From a virus, in the IMG/VR virus record IMGVR_UViG_3300048588_000030, positions 1 to 50,525 of that record: a stretch of DNA of 50,525 nt; one strand, given 5' to 3'. The notes under the pieces were generated by a model. The model did no database searches, had not been told where the DNA came from, and saw only the letters and a program-made list of their open reading frames with translations. A program made the translations under genes and the position numbers. Shown piece by piece: positions 1 through 7,352 of the stretch. Numbering within the stretch: the stretch's first letter is position 1; each line of letters starts with the position of its first letter.

Positions 1-115
1 CGTAGGCCGTAGTGTGCACGTTCTCACACTCACACTCTATACCATACCACCGCTCAGCATCATCAGGACTCCCGACACGTATGTCGTACCCGAACTTGTC
101 TCTAATAGTACGCAT
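1..115 (-). CDS. N-terminal fragment of COOH-NH2 ligase (amidoligase, type 1-like)
   Basis: Reading leftwards from an ATG at 115, an open frame runs off the window at position 1. It encodes 38 residues, including WYGIECECENVH at residues 23-34, which has the E-x-E pattern found near the start of the glutamine synthetase-like amidoligase fold. The rest of the protein is the open frame at 50525-49637, which enters the window without a start of its own. The ATG overlaps the last 14 bases of the gene at 102-779, as expected in a tightly packed operon. Joining position 1 directly to 50525 shifts the frame and meets a stop, so 1+3n bases are missing. This fragment is therefore half of one gene, not a separate small gene. 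Confidence 0.75.
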   Translation of the reverse strand, partial: MRTIRDKFGYDIRVGSPDDAERWYGIECECENVHTTAY

Positions 116-779
116 TAATTTGCAACCTCTTATTGACTGCACTAATTATTGCACCGTCTACCCCACTCTTAGGGGAAAACGCTCCGCAAAAGTCACTATA
201 CCCTACACTGGCCCCTGAATGAAACACCTCCAACTTCTCGTTGGGGGCGACTTCGCTGATGATAGTAGTGCGTGAAAGAGCAACAGATACTGCCTCATTT
301 CGGCTTAGCATTGCAACCGCCTCCTGAAATGTGGGGTATTGCGGTGTCCACAGAGCTTTGACTAAAGGCCAGCAGACACTACGCAGCCACGTACCCGATG
401 CGTAGAACGGAGTATTGCCCGGAAGTCTTGGGATACGTGCAAACGCGCTCGCCGCCCACTCATTCGGAACAGTCACACTGATAGCGTCCAAGTTAAGTGA
501 GCGCCTATATGACTTGGCCACTCTGCGACTGACGTACACCCCAAACCCCAAAGGCAAGTTCACTGCCCCAAGACGAGGCCAATGCCCTCTAACGTCCTTA
601 GCTAGGCTGGCTACCATCTGCCGCGCTTCCGTAGGTGGGGACTCATCGCAGTGGCAAACGACTGTTCCATCTATCGCCGTCACGTACCTTGGTCCAACGT
701 ACCCCTCAACACTTACCCACGTACGGTCGTACCATTGCCGGATATCAGCAGGAGCTAAATTACTCGGTGTCTGTAACAC
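102..779 (-). CDS. Uncharacterised protein in the amidoligase island
   Basis: This 225-residue protein is not one I recognise. It starts at a GTG with a strong Shine-Dalgarno GGAGGT eight bases upstream, and that site overlaps the stop of the preceding gene (786-1106). Its 3' end overlaps the start of the amidoligase gene at 115, so it is transcribed between the two amidoligases. There is no signal peptide and no clear membrane segment. Three Cys residues are scattered and form no obvious metal site. By position it may be a partner, substrate or accessory enzyme of the amide-ligation pathway, but nothing in the sequence shows a catalytic motif. Confidence 0.75.
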   Translation of the reverse strand: MLQTPSNLAPADIRQWYDRTWVSVEGYVGPRYVTAIDGTVVCHCDESPPTEARQMVASLAKDVRGHWPRLGAVNLPLGFGVYVSRRVAKSYRRSLNLDAISVTVPNEWAASAFARIPRLPGNTPFYASGTWLRSVCWPLVKALWTPQYPTFQEAVAMLSRNEAVSVALSRTTIISEVAPNEKLEVFHSGASVGYSDFCGAFSPKSGVDGAIISAVNKRLQINAYY

Positions 780-785
780 AGCTGG

Positions 786-1106
786 TTACCTCCATGTGCT
801 TTCTACTTGAGTTTTAGTGTCTGGAATTATCGTGATGTGCGTAGTGTCCTCGTACCACGCACGACCAATCGAGGCAGTAGCGGTAGTGACGTGAGAGCTT
901 GGTGGCTCGTATGTTGTAACATTGTTTTGCGGATTAACAGCAACAATAGTGTGCTTAACTAAACGCAGTCCAGCATCTCTCAGCCGCCCAAGCATGTCCG
1001 TGTATGCAGCGTAATAACTTGCCATGTGCACTCCGTAACTAAACTTCCTGACAATTCCGTCATCCGCAGCGCCGTCTGCGTACACCCAGTAATGATTCCC
1101 AGACAT
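786..1106 (-). CDS. Uncharacterised small protein in the amidoligase island
   Basis: This 106-residue protein has no recognised family. The ATG is fused to the stop of the upstream cyclotransferase-like gene (TAATG), which implies translational coupling. Six bases separate its stop from the GTG of the next gene. The N-terminal half is aromatic-rich (HYWVYADGAADDG, then several Tyr around residues 30-36), and the C-terminal half has a Thr/Ser-rich stretch. No membrane segment, signal peptide or Cys cluster is visible. Its place between the cyclotransferase-like and amidoligase genes suggests a role in the same pathway. Confidence 0.7.
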   Translation of the reverse strand: MSGNHYWVYADGAADDGIVRKFSYGVHMASYYAAYTDMLGRLRDAGLRLVKHTIVAVNPQNNVTTYEPPSSHVTTATASIGRAWYEDTTHITIIPDTKTQVESTWR

Positions 1107-1642
1107 TACCCAGCACTCGCACTAGATGATGCCCTACGTTGCGCCGGAGTCTCCGGAGTCGGACGCGCACTGAGGATGAACGCGTGCTCATCCGCAGTAG
1201 GTCGCCAGCACTGGATCTGGGAAGACTCAAGGCAACTCTTATCCTCTGGGAGTCCGGGAAGAAAGTAGCACCACGCTCGTACCTCCTCATGGGCAGCGCT
1301 GTTGTCTTTGTGCAGTTGCGCAATCTCTTTAGTGCGAGTGTAGTAGAACCCGTTACTCTCCAATATATCCAGAGCTTGCAGTACATCAGGAGTTACTCTG
1401 TACACCTCACCCAAGATGTACGCCAGTGGAAGTGACGCGTGCTTATAGAGTCCGGGGTATGCTCGCATGTCTCGCATTGCGTAGTGCCCACGTAGCCATG
1501 CTCTGCCCAAGAACTCGGATGCCTCTTTATTCTCAAGCAGCACATGATTATGGAACCCTGCCTTCAGAGATCCATAAACAAACACAGTACTACGTGCGCT
1601 GCTGATGCTATTAGTATTTGGTTTCTTATCAGTTGTAGTCAT
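1106..1642 (-). CDS. Gamma-glutamylcyclotransferase-like (AIG2/GGCT family) protein
   Basis: The 178-residue protein has the hallmarks of the GGCT/AIG2 fold: a nucleotide-independent phosphate-loop-like turn VYGSLKAGFHNH at residues 22-33, LGEVYRV at 77-83, and LDILESNGFYYTR at 91-103, in which Glu95 matches the catalytic glutamate. Family members cleave gamma-glutamyl amides by cyclising the glutamate to 5-oxoproline, or remove gamma-glutamylamines. The ATG overlaps the stop of the upstream amidoligase gene (ATGA) behind a GAGGGA ribosome site. In phiEco32-like amidoligase islands a GGCT-like protein also accompanies the ligases, so it probably trims or recycles a gamma-glutamyl-linked product. 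The first 18 residues are likely disordered. Substrate is unknown. Confidence 0.85.
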   Translation of the reverse strand: MTTTDKKPNTNSISSARSTVFVYGSLKAGFHNHVLLENKEASEFLGRAWLRGHYAMRDMRAYPGLYKHASLPLAYILGEVYRVTPDVLQALDILESNGFYYTRTKEIAQLHKDNSAAHEEVRAWCYFLPGLPEDKSCLESSQIQCWRPTADEHAFILSARPTPETPAQRRASSSASAG

Positions 1643-2541
1643 GCTGCTTCCCTCATGTTATCAAGTAACGTAGAACTGTGCTGCATCAAATCAAATGCAG
1701 CTTGCGCATCTTCTGTGTTTATTGCATCACGTACTGCCCCCCACGGGATAGCGTCAAACAAGTTCATCACAGAGGCTATTGGCAGACCTATCAAAGTATC
1801 TAGCATGTTAAACGCAGATGTAGCCACCCGCGCAGTCCTAGTCTGACGGCTGGTCCAGAAGTTACTTAGTGTGCGATACTCGATTCCGTACTTTGTTGGG
1901 CGAAACCTACCAGCTTGCCCATAAAAGCTTCTGCGCACCCCCTGCCTATCCGCCTCTACGCACTTCAGTCCAATAAACACGTCGCAGAATGCGGCGAGGA
2001 CATACTTTGGAATCTCCAAAGCGTACACCCCCTTGTACGAGGCCCCTATGTGTAAGTGCCCACCAGCAAAGCGATACTCAAGTTCACCATTAGTGTCAGG
2101 AACAACAAGTTGCTCCACCTGTACTCTGGGTACTTGCGCGCCCTCCGCATACGCATCGAACTCTGGGGAGCACCCGAGCATGTAGGCTTGCGGATACGCG
2201 CTAAGTTCATCCCTAGACATCGTGACGTATCCAGCAGTAAGCAAGCCGTACTCTGGATTCTGCGCTCTAACACGCGTAACCAAGGCGAGCATAGCATTAG
2301 CAATACTGAGAGTGAATGACTCGAAGTTTGTCGTTGGCGGTATGTTGAACTCCGCAGTGATGCCATCCTCTTGTACAAAGAGCTTGTCATCTGGATTGCC
2401 TAGACTTGCTGGCAAGCCCTTCGATCCGCCCAACCATCCGCATACAGGTACAATATTGCCAGTACTCAGGTCACGGACGAACACTTCAGGATCTGCCCCC
2501 AAAGTGCATCGCAGCTTTGGACGATCTTTGGTGATAGTCAT
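1639..2541 (-). CDS. phiEco32-like COOH-NH2 ligase, type 2
   Basis: The 300-residue product resembles the amidoligase family first named in phage phiEco32. These enzymes have a glutamine synthetase-like fold and are predicted to form amide bonds between a carboxylate and an amine using ATP. Visible motifs are GADPEVFV at residues 15-22, EDGITAEFNIPP at 58-69, GGHLHIG at 160-166 and EYRTLSNFW at 221-229. They supply the acidic metal-binding residues and histidines of the fold. The ATG has AGGAG nine bases upstream, and a palindrome-like sequence (2537-2550) overlaps the start codon. The gene is followed by the GGCT-like gene with a 4-base overlap. The substrate cannot be inferred. Confidence 0.85.
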   Translation of the reverse strand: MTITKDRPKLRCTLGADPEVFVRDLSTGNIVPVCGWLGGSKGLPASLGNPDDKLFVQEDGITAEFNIPPTTNFESFTLSIANAMLALVTRVRAQNPEYGLLTAGYVTMSRDELSAYPQAYMLGCSPEFDAYAEGAQVPRVQVEQLVVPDTNGELEYRFAGGHLHIGASYKGVYALEIPKYVLAAFCDVFIGLKCVEADRQGVRRSFYGQAGRFRPTKYGIEYRTLSNFWTSRQTRTARVATSAFNMLDTLIGLPIASVMNLFDAIPWGAVRDAINTEDAQAAFDLMQHSSTLLDNMREAA

Positions 2542-2550
2542 ACGTATTAC
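2537..2550. promoter_or_regulatory. Copy 1 of the GTYATACGTATRAC palindrome (imperfect)
   Basis: GTCATACGTATTAC matches the repeated palindrome at 13 of 14 positions. It spans the start codon of the amidoligase gene (ATG at 2541-2539), between its ribosome site and the first codons. A protein bound here could block transcription, or the RNA could fold over the start. Confidence 0.45.
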
Positions 2551-2581
2551 TCCTATTTATGTGTGTGTATTGAACTATCAG

Positions 2582-3580
2582 TTACGGAAGAGGGTAACCG
2601 GGATGTATATAGTGCGGAAAGTATAGTTTCAGCTCCTGTGCAATGGTGTATGGAGAACCATCTCCCATAAGGATATCGGATCGAGTGCCACGCAGCCGCT
2701 CAGCCTCCGCGACTATACTACGGTCTAGTAATGCGAGGGAAGGGCGCTCAGAGTCAATTGTCAGCGTTACTACATAGTTTGTGCACATATTTCCGGAATT
2801 GTAGTTACGAAGTGGACGAGAGGCCCGCACACTCACTTTAGCGGTGTTCGGTAAGTAGGCGCTAAATGGCGCCGGCGTATCCTTACGCTCTATTTCTGAA
2901 ATAGACCGCACTCTCATCATTGGGAATAAGCCTAATGGAAAGCTCACAATACATGCCTTCGCTCTAGTTGCTGAAAGCTCCTTCATGACAGCTTGCAAAC
3001 AACCACCAGCTTTATCCGCAGCAAATAGTACACGGCGTCTGGCTTGGCACATACTTGCTACGATCTGCGCGGCTAATACCTTGATAGCGTACTTAGTAGC
3101 GTCTTCCCGCGATACATACTCCTGCCCGAGTAGTGCATTGAGCGATGGAAACGGGCATCTATTGTCATCTATTGTTTGTATCAAACGCCTACGTTCATGT
3201 TGTGCTGATGAGCGGAACATACTCGGGTAATGTTCATTGGACTTTATCTTGTACAAAGAATTATACTTTATTATATATGGATCAGAGCTATTTCTGTGCT
3301 TGTTTAAGTCTATGATCTCCCCATGAATTATAGATACACCACGCAGGAGTGCACCACCGCAAAACTCAGGTATACTATCAAGTATACACGACAACTCAAC
3401 TACACTACATATACCGTCTTCTAAAAAGTACACAAAGCTCATCCAGAGGTTTTCATCCCCGATTCGTACTCCCGATAGAGTGCTCGGTGGTGGCTGGCCG
3501 GCCGGGAGTATCGAACTTCTGGATAGGAGCATCATTGGAAACACCACTGAATCTGGTGAAGTAGCTAACTTTTCAGCCAT
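2582..3580 (-). CDS. Uncharacterised 332-residue protein upstream of the amidoligase
   Basis: I do not recognise this protein. I chose the ATG at 3580 because GGAG lies nine bases upstream. An upstream TTG at 3634 and an ATG at 3595 are possible but lack a good ribosome site. The stop lies 40 bases before the amidoligase gene. The middle of the protein (residues about 180-230) is alanine-rich and helical in character and contains the Cys-bearing stretch AADKAGGCLQAV. The C-terminus is rich in Pro, Tyr and His. No signal peptide is evident. Its position makes it a candidate companion of the amidoligase island, but it could as well be an unrelated early protein. Confidence 0.7.
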   Translation of the reverse strand: MAEKLATSPDSVVFPMMLLSRSSILPAGQPPPSTLSGVRIGDENLWMSFVYFLEDGICSVVELSCILDSIPEFCGGALLRGVSIIHGEIIDLNKHRNSSDPYIIKYNSLYKIKSNEHYPSMFRSSAQHERRRLIQTIDDNRCPFPSLNALLGQEYVSREDATKYAIKVLAAQIVASMCQARRRVLFAADKAGGCLQAVMKELSATRAKACIVSFPLGLFPMMRVRSISEIERKDTPAPFSAYLPNTAKVSVRASRPLRNYNSGNMCTNYVVTLTIDSERPSLALLDRSIVAEAERLRGTRSDILMGDGSPYTIAQELKLYFPHYIHPGYPLP

Positions 3581-3649
3581 ATCGCAACACTCCATGCAAG
3601 TATTAACACAAGAATTATGGCAGTTACGCCCCAATTAAGCAAATATCGG

Positions 3650-3850
3650 CTATTCATAGTCTCTGTACACCTCGTTTACGCCCTCATCATCCTTGTTAAA
3701 GTACGCGTTATTGACTTGTACCCAGTAATTACGGCACTCAGTAAGTTCTTTTCTGTGATTGCTTTGTTCCTTTTCCTTGCGAATTCGGTTGTATTTGGTA
3801 ACTTGGCGTGGTTTACTGCGTCCCCGCCTGTGCTCTCGAAGTGAACCCAC
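3650..3850 (-). CDS. Small basic/charged early protein
   Basis: This 66-residue protein is rich in Arg, Lys and Glu, with a basic N-terminus (REHRRGRSKPRQ) and a charged helical middle (NRIRKEKEQSNHRKELTE). The start is a GTG with GGGGAGGA seven bases upstream, one of the better ribosome sites in this region. The size and charge suit a nucleic-acid-binding or host-takeover protein, but no family is recognised. Confidence 0.6.
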   Translation of the reverse strand: MGSLREHRRGRSKPRQVTKYNRIRKEKEQSNHRKELTECRNYWVQVNNAYFNKDDEGVNEVYRDYE

Positions 3851-3874
3851 CTCCGTGTCCTCCCCTAACCCGTA

Positions 3875-4072
3875 TTAGGTCACCGAACGCAAGAACGCTG
3901 GCAGCCTACGTATACAGTATTTAGTCTCACTCGGCCAAACAAAGGCCAGAGTGTACCCACTTTTACCTAGTATTTCCCGCAATTCCTCAAGCGGGAGCGT
4001 GCTTGCCGCACCCACTATCGTGTACCCGTAGTCTGATAGCTTATTCTGAGTCTGTTCAACAGCCGCAAGCAT
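3875..4072 (-). CDS. Small uncharacterised early protein
   Basis: A 65-residue protein with an ATG and TAGGAG eight bases upstream. The sequence looks like a small folded alpha/beta protein: an N-terminal helix (AAVEQTQNKLSDYG), a strand, a second helix (LPLEELREILGKSG) and a C-terminal basic end. No family is recognised. A palindrome copy (4163-4176) lies 91 bases upstream of the start. Confidence 0.6.
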   Translation of the reverse strand: MLAAVEQTQNKLSDYGYTIVGAASTLPLEELREILGKSGYTLAFVWPSETKYCIRRLPAFLRSVT

Positions 4073-4162
4073 GGCACTATCTCCTATTTTTCCGCATAAA
4101 ATTAGACGACATCGCGGCGAAAGCAGCGCGAAGCGGTAGTGCGCGCCGCTTTACTCCACATT

Positions 4163-4176
4163 GTCATACGTATGAC
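4163..4176. promoter_or_regulatory. Copy 2 of the GTYATACGTATRAC palindrome (perfect)
   Basis: GTCATACGTATGAC is a perfect 14-bp palindrome. It overlaps the stop codon of the gene at 4164-4604 and lies upstream of the gene starting at 4072, where there is a 90-bp gap free of genes. Confidence 0.5.
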
Positions 4177-4604
4177 TCCAGCTCCCGCTCACACGCACTA
4201 TCCCCGTACTGCCACTCCAAATACGCTCGGATCTTGCGCAAGATCTTCTCGTGCTCCTCAATAGCTACCTGAAATCTCATGGCCGCAGTCTGAGAAGGTT
4301 GCATGTGATGCAGTGCATGGCACATCTGCCCAGCATTATTGGACACCAATTCCATGATAGTGCCCCATTCAGTTCTCGACATAAGCGGTGTACCTTCGGT
4401 CGCTTCGTCCCGGATAGCCTCGCTTTCAGGCCCGCTCTCCATCGGAGGCATTTCGTCCTCCCAAAATGCTAACGCTTGCTCCATGCCCTCCACCAGAGCA
4501 ATCTCCTCATCGGGCGAAAGTGCGTAGTCCTTTTCATCAAGCCATTCTTCCGGCTTGCCCTCGTACACATCCGCGCTCGTCTCACACGTATTAGGCGTTG
4601 TCAT
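4164..4604 (-). CDS. Uncharacterised acidic protein
   Basis: A 146-residue protein, strongly acidic over its first 75 residues and more helical and mixed-charge after that (EEHEKILRKIRAYLEW). The ATG at 4604 overlaps the stop of the upstream gene (ATGA) and has GAGGAC upstream. No family or motif is recognised. Acidic small early phage proteins sometimes mimic DNA, but the uneven charge pattern here does not make that case. Confidence 0.6.
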   Translation of the reverse strand: MTTPNTCETSADVYEGKPEEWLDEKDYALSPDEEIALVEGMEQALAFWEDEMPPMESGPESEAIRDEATEGTPLMSRTEWGTIMELVSNNAGQMCHALHHMQPSQTAAMRFQVAIEEHEKILRKIRAYLEWQYGDSACERELESYV

Positions 4605-4924
4605 GACACGTCCTCGCTTGTTGGTGAGTAAATAGTTACGTGATTGCCCTGATTCATACGTCGGTATTTACGCTTGATCTGAACCAGCAACCAAGCGAAC
4701 TCGGGCTTTCCGCCACAGTGAACCAATATCCACGCCTCACATATAGCGGGCAGCGTACCGATTCTGTAAATTTTTGATGCGTTCTCAGCCAAAGCAGCCG
4801 GATGGGCAGCCTTGTCGCTGATGTACTTCATCATTGATGGCTGGCGAGCCAGCATAAACATCCACAATTGCCTAGCTTGCGCCCGCGTGCCGTACACGCT
4901 GGCCGATGACTTCGGAGTGCCCAT
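4601..4924 (-). CDS. Uncharacterised protein
   Basis: A 107-residue protein starting at the ATG at 4924; a TTG two codons earlier is possible. The ATG is fused to the stop of the lipoprotein-like gene upstream (TAATG). It contains a helical, Ala/Met-rich N-terminal half and a basic stretch (QIKRKYRRMNQG) near the C-terminus. No family is recognised. Confidence 0.6.
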   Translation of the reverse strand: MGTPKSSASVYGTRAQARQLWMFMLARQPSMMKYISDKAAHPAALAENASKIYRIGTLPAICEAWILVHCGGKPEFAWLLVQIKRKYRRMNQGNHVTIYSPTSEDVS

Positions 4925-5073
4925 TAGCAATCATCCCCATAAATAGGTGGTTTGCCCTCGCACCACACGTCAACGAATGGCGGTTCCTCGTAGTGTACTG
5001 GTTGCGGCGCACTATGGCACCCATTGAGGATGCACAACCACAGAACCAGCGCACCCCACGTGAACGCAGCCAT
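4924..5073 (-). CDS. Candidate small lipoprotein
   Basis: A 49-residue frame with a hydrophobic N-terminus and a lipobox-like end (WGALVLWLCILNGC, residues 6-19), followed by a short Pro/Tyr/Glu-rich tail. This is the form of a small exported lipoprotein. The ATG at 5073 has GAGG about ten bases upstream. The gene starts 62 bases inside the end of the preceding gene (5012-5296) in another frame, and its stop is fused to the next start. That chain of overlaps supports its being real. A Rz1-type outer-membrane spanin has a similar size and architecture, but the neighbour does not look like an inner-membrane spanin, so that role is doubtful. Confidence 0.45.
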   Translation of the reverse strand: MAAFTWGALVLWLCILNGCHSAPQPVHYEEPPFVDVWCEGKPPIYGDDC

Positions 5074-5296
5074 GATTAGCTCGCCTCGATTGAAGTTCAA
5101 GTTGAGAGATGAGGAAACCGGCGATTGCACCTGGACGGGCGGAAGCAGGGAAATATCTGATATCATATTCTTCTTCCAGCCCCGTGCAGTAAACGAGCGC
5201 CTGGGTCAGGCTTTCGTTGAAAATAACTGAATACACCGCCCAGTCTGTATGGACGGTGTAGACCTGGTTGGTTGTTCGGCGGATTGAGAGTTTCAT
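5012..5296 (-). CDS. Uncharacterised protein
   Basis: A 94-residue protein with ATG at 5296 overlapping the stop of the upstream zinc-binding-like gene by four bases; GGAGGA lies ten bases upstream. The first 55 residues look like an ordered beta-rich domain (TVHTDWAVYSVIFNE). The C-terminal 35 residues overlap the lipoprotein-like gene in another frame and are likely poorly structured. No family is recognised. Confidence 0.6.
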   Translation of the reverse strand: MKLSIRRTTNQVYTVHTDWAVYSVIFNESLTQALVYCTGLEEEYDIRYFPASARPGAIAGFLISQLELQSRRANHGCVHVGCAGSVVVHPQWVP

Positions 5297-5523
5297 CCGT
5301 TCAGTTCCTCCGGGAACAGAATGTCGAAACAGGCGTTGGAACAGACCCCGGAGATCAACTGCTCTAGATCTTCACCAGTCGCCTCGGGCCAGACGTTTTG
5401 AATCAGTTCGCCTTGCAGCCAGCGTTTTTGTTTCAGAGGGAATTCTGGAAGGGCCGCCAGGCGGAAGGGTTTTTTCTCCTCGCAGACGGGGCAGAATTTC
5501 AGAATAACAGAATTGTCTTGCAT
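5293..5523 (-). CDS. Small zinc-ribbon-like protein
   Basis: A 76-residue protein starting at the ATG at 5523, chosen because AGGAG lies eight bases upstream and because earlier starts would run far into the previous gene. It carries CPVC at residues 11-14 and a second Cys pair CSNAC at about 60-64, which could bind a zinc ion. It lies in an overlapping run of small early genes. Possible roles are DNA or protein binding; I do not recognise a family. Confidence 0.6.
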   Translation of the reverse strand: MQDNSVILKFCPVCEEKKPFRLAALPEFPLKQKRWLQGELIQNVWPEATGEDLEQLISGVCSNACFDILFPEELNG

Positions 5524-5548
5524 TTCGATAGCTCCTGGTTTGTCATCA

Positions 5549-5827
5549 TCAGGCAGGAAGTAACCAGCTTCCTGCGACGGCCAGGGTGGGAAGGGGAACT
5601 CTCTGGGCATCCCCTTGCAACACAACCCCTGGCCGTTTCGACCGAGGGTTAGGTGGAGCCAGTGATTCCCGTATGTACTTCAGCACTCGCACAAGTTCGG
5701 CGTGGTCTGCCTTGCGCAAGTCCCCGAGTTCATCAATCGCGTCAACGAAGTCATACAGGCGCATGATGTGGTCATCATGTATCAAGTAATCCGCTTCTAT
5801 CCTGTTATTCACGCCAGTCTCTCCCAT
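5549..5827 (-). CDS. Small uncharacterised early protein
   Basis: A 92-residue protein with ATG at 5827. The palindrome copy at 5829-5842 lies one base upstream of the start, which leaves no room for a normal ribosome site. This gene may be translated from a leaderless or operator-controlled message. The middle (VDAIDELGDLRKADHAELVRVLKYIRE) looks like two helices. No family is recognised. A later start, MRLYDFVDAID (ATG about residue 22), is possible. Confidence 0.5.
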   Translation of the reverse strand: MGETGVNNRIEADYLIHDDHIMRLYDFVDAIDELGDLRKADHAELVRVLKYIRESLAPPNPRSKRPGVVLQGDAQRVPLPTLAVAGSWLLPA

Positions 5828-5828
5828 T

Positions 5829-5842
5829 GTTATACGTATGAC
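5829..5842. promoter_or_regulatory. Copy 3 of the GTYATACGTATRAC palindrome
   Basis: GTTATACGTATGAC lies directly before the ATG at 5827 and after the stop of the gene at 5852. It differs from a perfect palindrome by one Y/R pair. Confidence 0.5.
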
Positions 5843-5851
5843 GATGCACCA

Positions 5852-6370
5852 TTAGCCCATGTCTACCATAATCACGTCAGTTAACCCTGACCTAAGCGCA
5901 GCACGTACCCACGTCATGCCGTGCTTAGGGTCAACGCAATAGCCGTAGGTCTTGCGGCCAGCACGTATAGCCCACCGTGCTTTGCTCTTGGCTAGTCCCT
6001 TGCCTTGCGTGAACTCCTCCCGCGTGGTAAGGAGCGATAGCACGTATACGTCCACGTCCGAGACAACAGCCGTCTTGCACTCAGGGTGCTTAGGCGTAGG
6101 CGCTAGCCGCATAGGATGCACGGCTAGCCCAAACGATAGCGGCCTCTGCACCTCTCCCCGTGCGTGCTTACGTACCGCGTTACTCTTGCGTGTCACTTTC
6201 CCCACGCTCAACGCTCTTCCCGTGCTGGTAGTGTGCGGCACCAGTCCCGGCCCATTGGGATTGCGTGCAAACATACGCGCCAATGACTGTAGTGCGCTAT
6301 TGCTTGCCCGCTCCCGCGCCACGCTATTCCGTGCGGCTGTCTCTCTAGCTATGCGCTTTACACTAGGCAT
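5852..6370 (-). CDS. Basic uncharacterised early protein
   Basis: A 172-residue, strongly basic protein (Arg/Lys/Ala-rich over the first 75 residues). The C-terminal half (TAVVSDVDVYVLSLLTTREEF onwards) looks like a small alpha/beta domain. The ATG at 6370 has GGAG about ten bases upstream. It is the first gene after the terminator at 6535-6570, so a promoter should lie in 6371-6534; TATACT at about 6430 on the minus strand is a weak -10 candidate. No family is recognised; nucleic-acid binding is plausible from charge alone. Confidence 0.6.
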   Translation of the reverse strand: MPSVKRIARETAARNSVARERASNSALQSLARMFARNPNGPGLVPHTTSTGRALSVGKVTRKSNAVRKHARGEVQRPLSFGLAVHPMRLAPTPKHPECKTAVVSDVDVYVLSLLTTREEFTQGKGLAKSKARWAIRAGRKTYGYCVDPKHGMTWVRAALRSGLTDVIMVDMG

Positions 6371-6384
6371 TGCTCAATCTCCAA

Positions 6385-6402
6385 TTGTTATACGTATAAC
6401 AA
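6385..6402. promoter_or_regulatory. Copy 4 of the palindrome, extended to a perfect 18-bp dyad
   Basis: TTGTTATACGTATAACAA is a perfect 18-bp palindrome, the longest of the five copies. It sits just upstream of the ribosome site of the gene starting at 6370, which is where a repressor or activator of that transcript would bind. Confidence 0.55.
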
Positions 6403-6534
6403 TCTACCAATCCCAAAAACAATTCCCCACGTGCATAGTATACGCCTATTCCATAAGATTTGGCGTGAGGCATTAAATATTTTTTTGCTGCATTGTCTGT
6501 GCATTGCTGGCAAAGCAGTCCGATGGAGCGGCAA

Positions 6535-6570
6535 ACAAAAAAGCCCGGTAGAGCTTTCGCCCTACCGGGT
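6535..6570 (-). terminator. Rho-independent terminator
   Basis: On the minus strand an 8-bp GC-rich stem CCCGGTAG/CTACCGGG, with an inner paired GGGCGAAAGCTC element, is followed by CTTTTTTG. It lies 16 bases beyond the stop of the gene at 6586-7236 and should end that transcript, separating it from the genes at 6370 and below. Confidence 0.85.
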
Positions 6571-6585
6571 TAGTGTCGCCACGTT

Positions 6586-7236
6586 TTATGCTGCCATCTG
6601 TACCAGTTCGGCAACTGGATCAGCACTTGACGCTGCGGCAGTCGTGTCGTGATCACTTGCTGCCATGAGTGCCTTGACTGCTACCGTGATCGCGTCAAAT
6701 CGGCGTGCAGGTACGCTGCCATCCTTGATGCTCGCCGCAATGCTGGCAAGGTCGGCAAGGATCGCGGCACGTGCCTTATCCGCGTCCGTCATGGCGGCAG
6801 CTTTTGCCTTATCTTTTGCCTCTTTCACTGCCTTGTAGATGGCGCCGTAAGACGAATCAGCCGGCAGTTTAACCTTGAGTTCTATCGCGTCCGTCAAGGT
6901 AGACTTGGCCGTACGGTAGGAACCCGGCAGAACTGGCGAAGCCGCGCCAGTCTTGTCAGGTTTCCCGAGGATCACCGGGCAATCCTTCAGCAGGCCGGCC
7001 CGGTAATCGGACTCAACTTGCTCAAGCGCGCCGATCAATGCTGCCGGTGCCGGGTGCATGTTAAACAGCCGTGCTACCAGCACATAGGTACCCTCTTTCT
7101 TCTGCTTAGCGCTATCGGTCGCGCCTTTCGTTTCGTACCCTGCCCGGAACGTGGCAAGCGCCAGTTCGGCCAAAGTCTGCTGGCGTCCGGGTTCGCTTGT
7201 CTGAGCGGGTACTTTCGTTTGTCTGTTCTTGCTCAT
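6586..7236 (-). CDS. Leftward early protein under sigma-54-type promoters, function unknown
   Basis: A 216-residue protein with ATG at 7236 and AGAGG seven to eight bases upstream. It has its own strong terminator and lies downstream of three sigma-54-type promoter sequences, so it should form a single-gene transcript that can be made at high level. The protein is Ala- and Lys-rich and helical (for example AVKEAKDKAKAAAMTDADKA at about 136-155). The N-terminus is basic and Gln/Thr-rich. No enzyme motif, membrane segment or signal peptide is visible. I do not recognise a family. It could be a nucleic-acid-binding or host-takeover protein. Confidence 0.7.
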   Translation of the reverse strand: MSKNRQTKVPAQTSEPGRQQTLAELALATFRAGYETKGATDSAKQKKEGTYVLVARLFNMHPAPAALIGALEQVESDYRAGLLKDCPVILGKPDKTGAASPVLPGSYRTAKSTLTDAIELKVKLPADSSYGAIYKAVKEAKDKAKAAAMTDADKARAAILADLASIAASIKDGSVPARRFDAITVAVKALMAASDHDTTAAASSADPVAELVQMAA

Positions 7237-7352
7237 GGTCGTTGCCTCTTGTAATGGCGCGCGGTGCGTGCCTTCAGATGTATTAGAACACGATTCCTAG
7301 TCAGATTGGAAGTACCTAGTAAATCTTTTTCGTGCCTTTCTCGGTGCGCGTT

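Noticed and set aside
4081-4163. Small minus-strand frame of 19 codons in the gap before the gene at 4072
   Set aside because: No ribosome site and no coupling; the gap is more likely to carry the palindrome and a leader.
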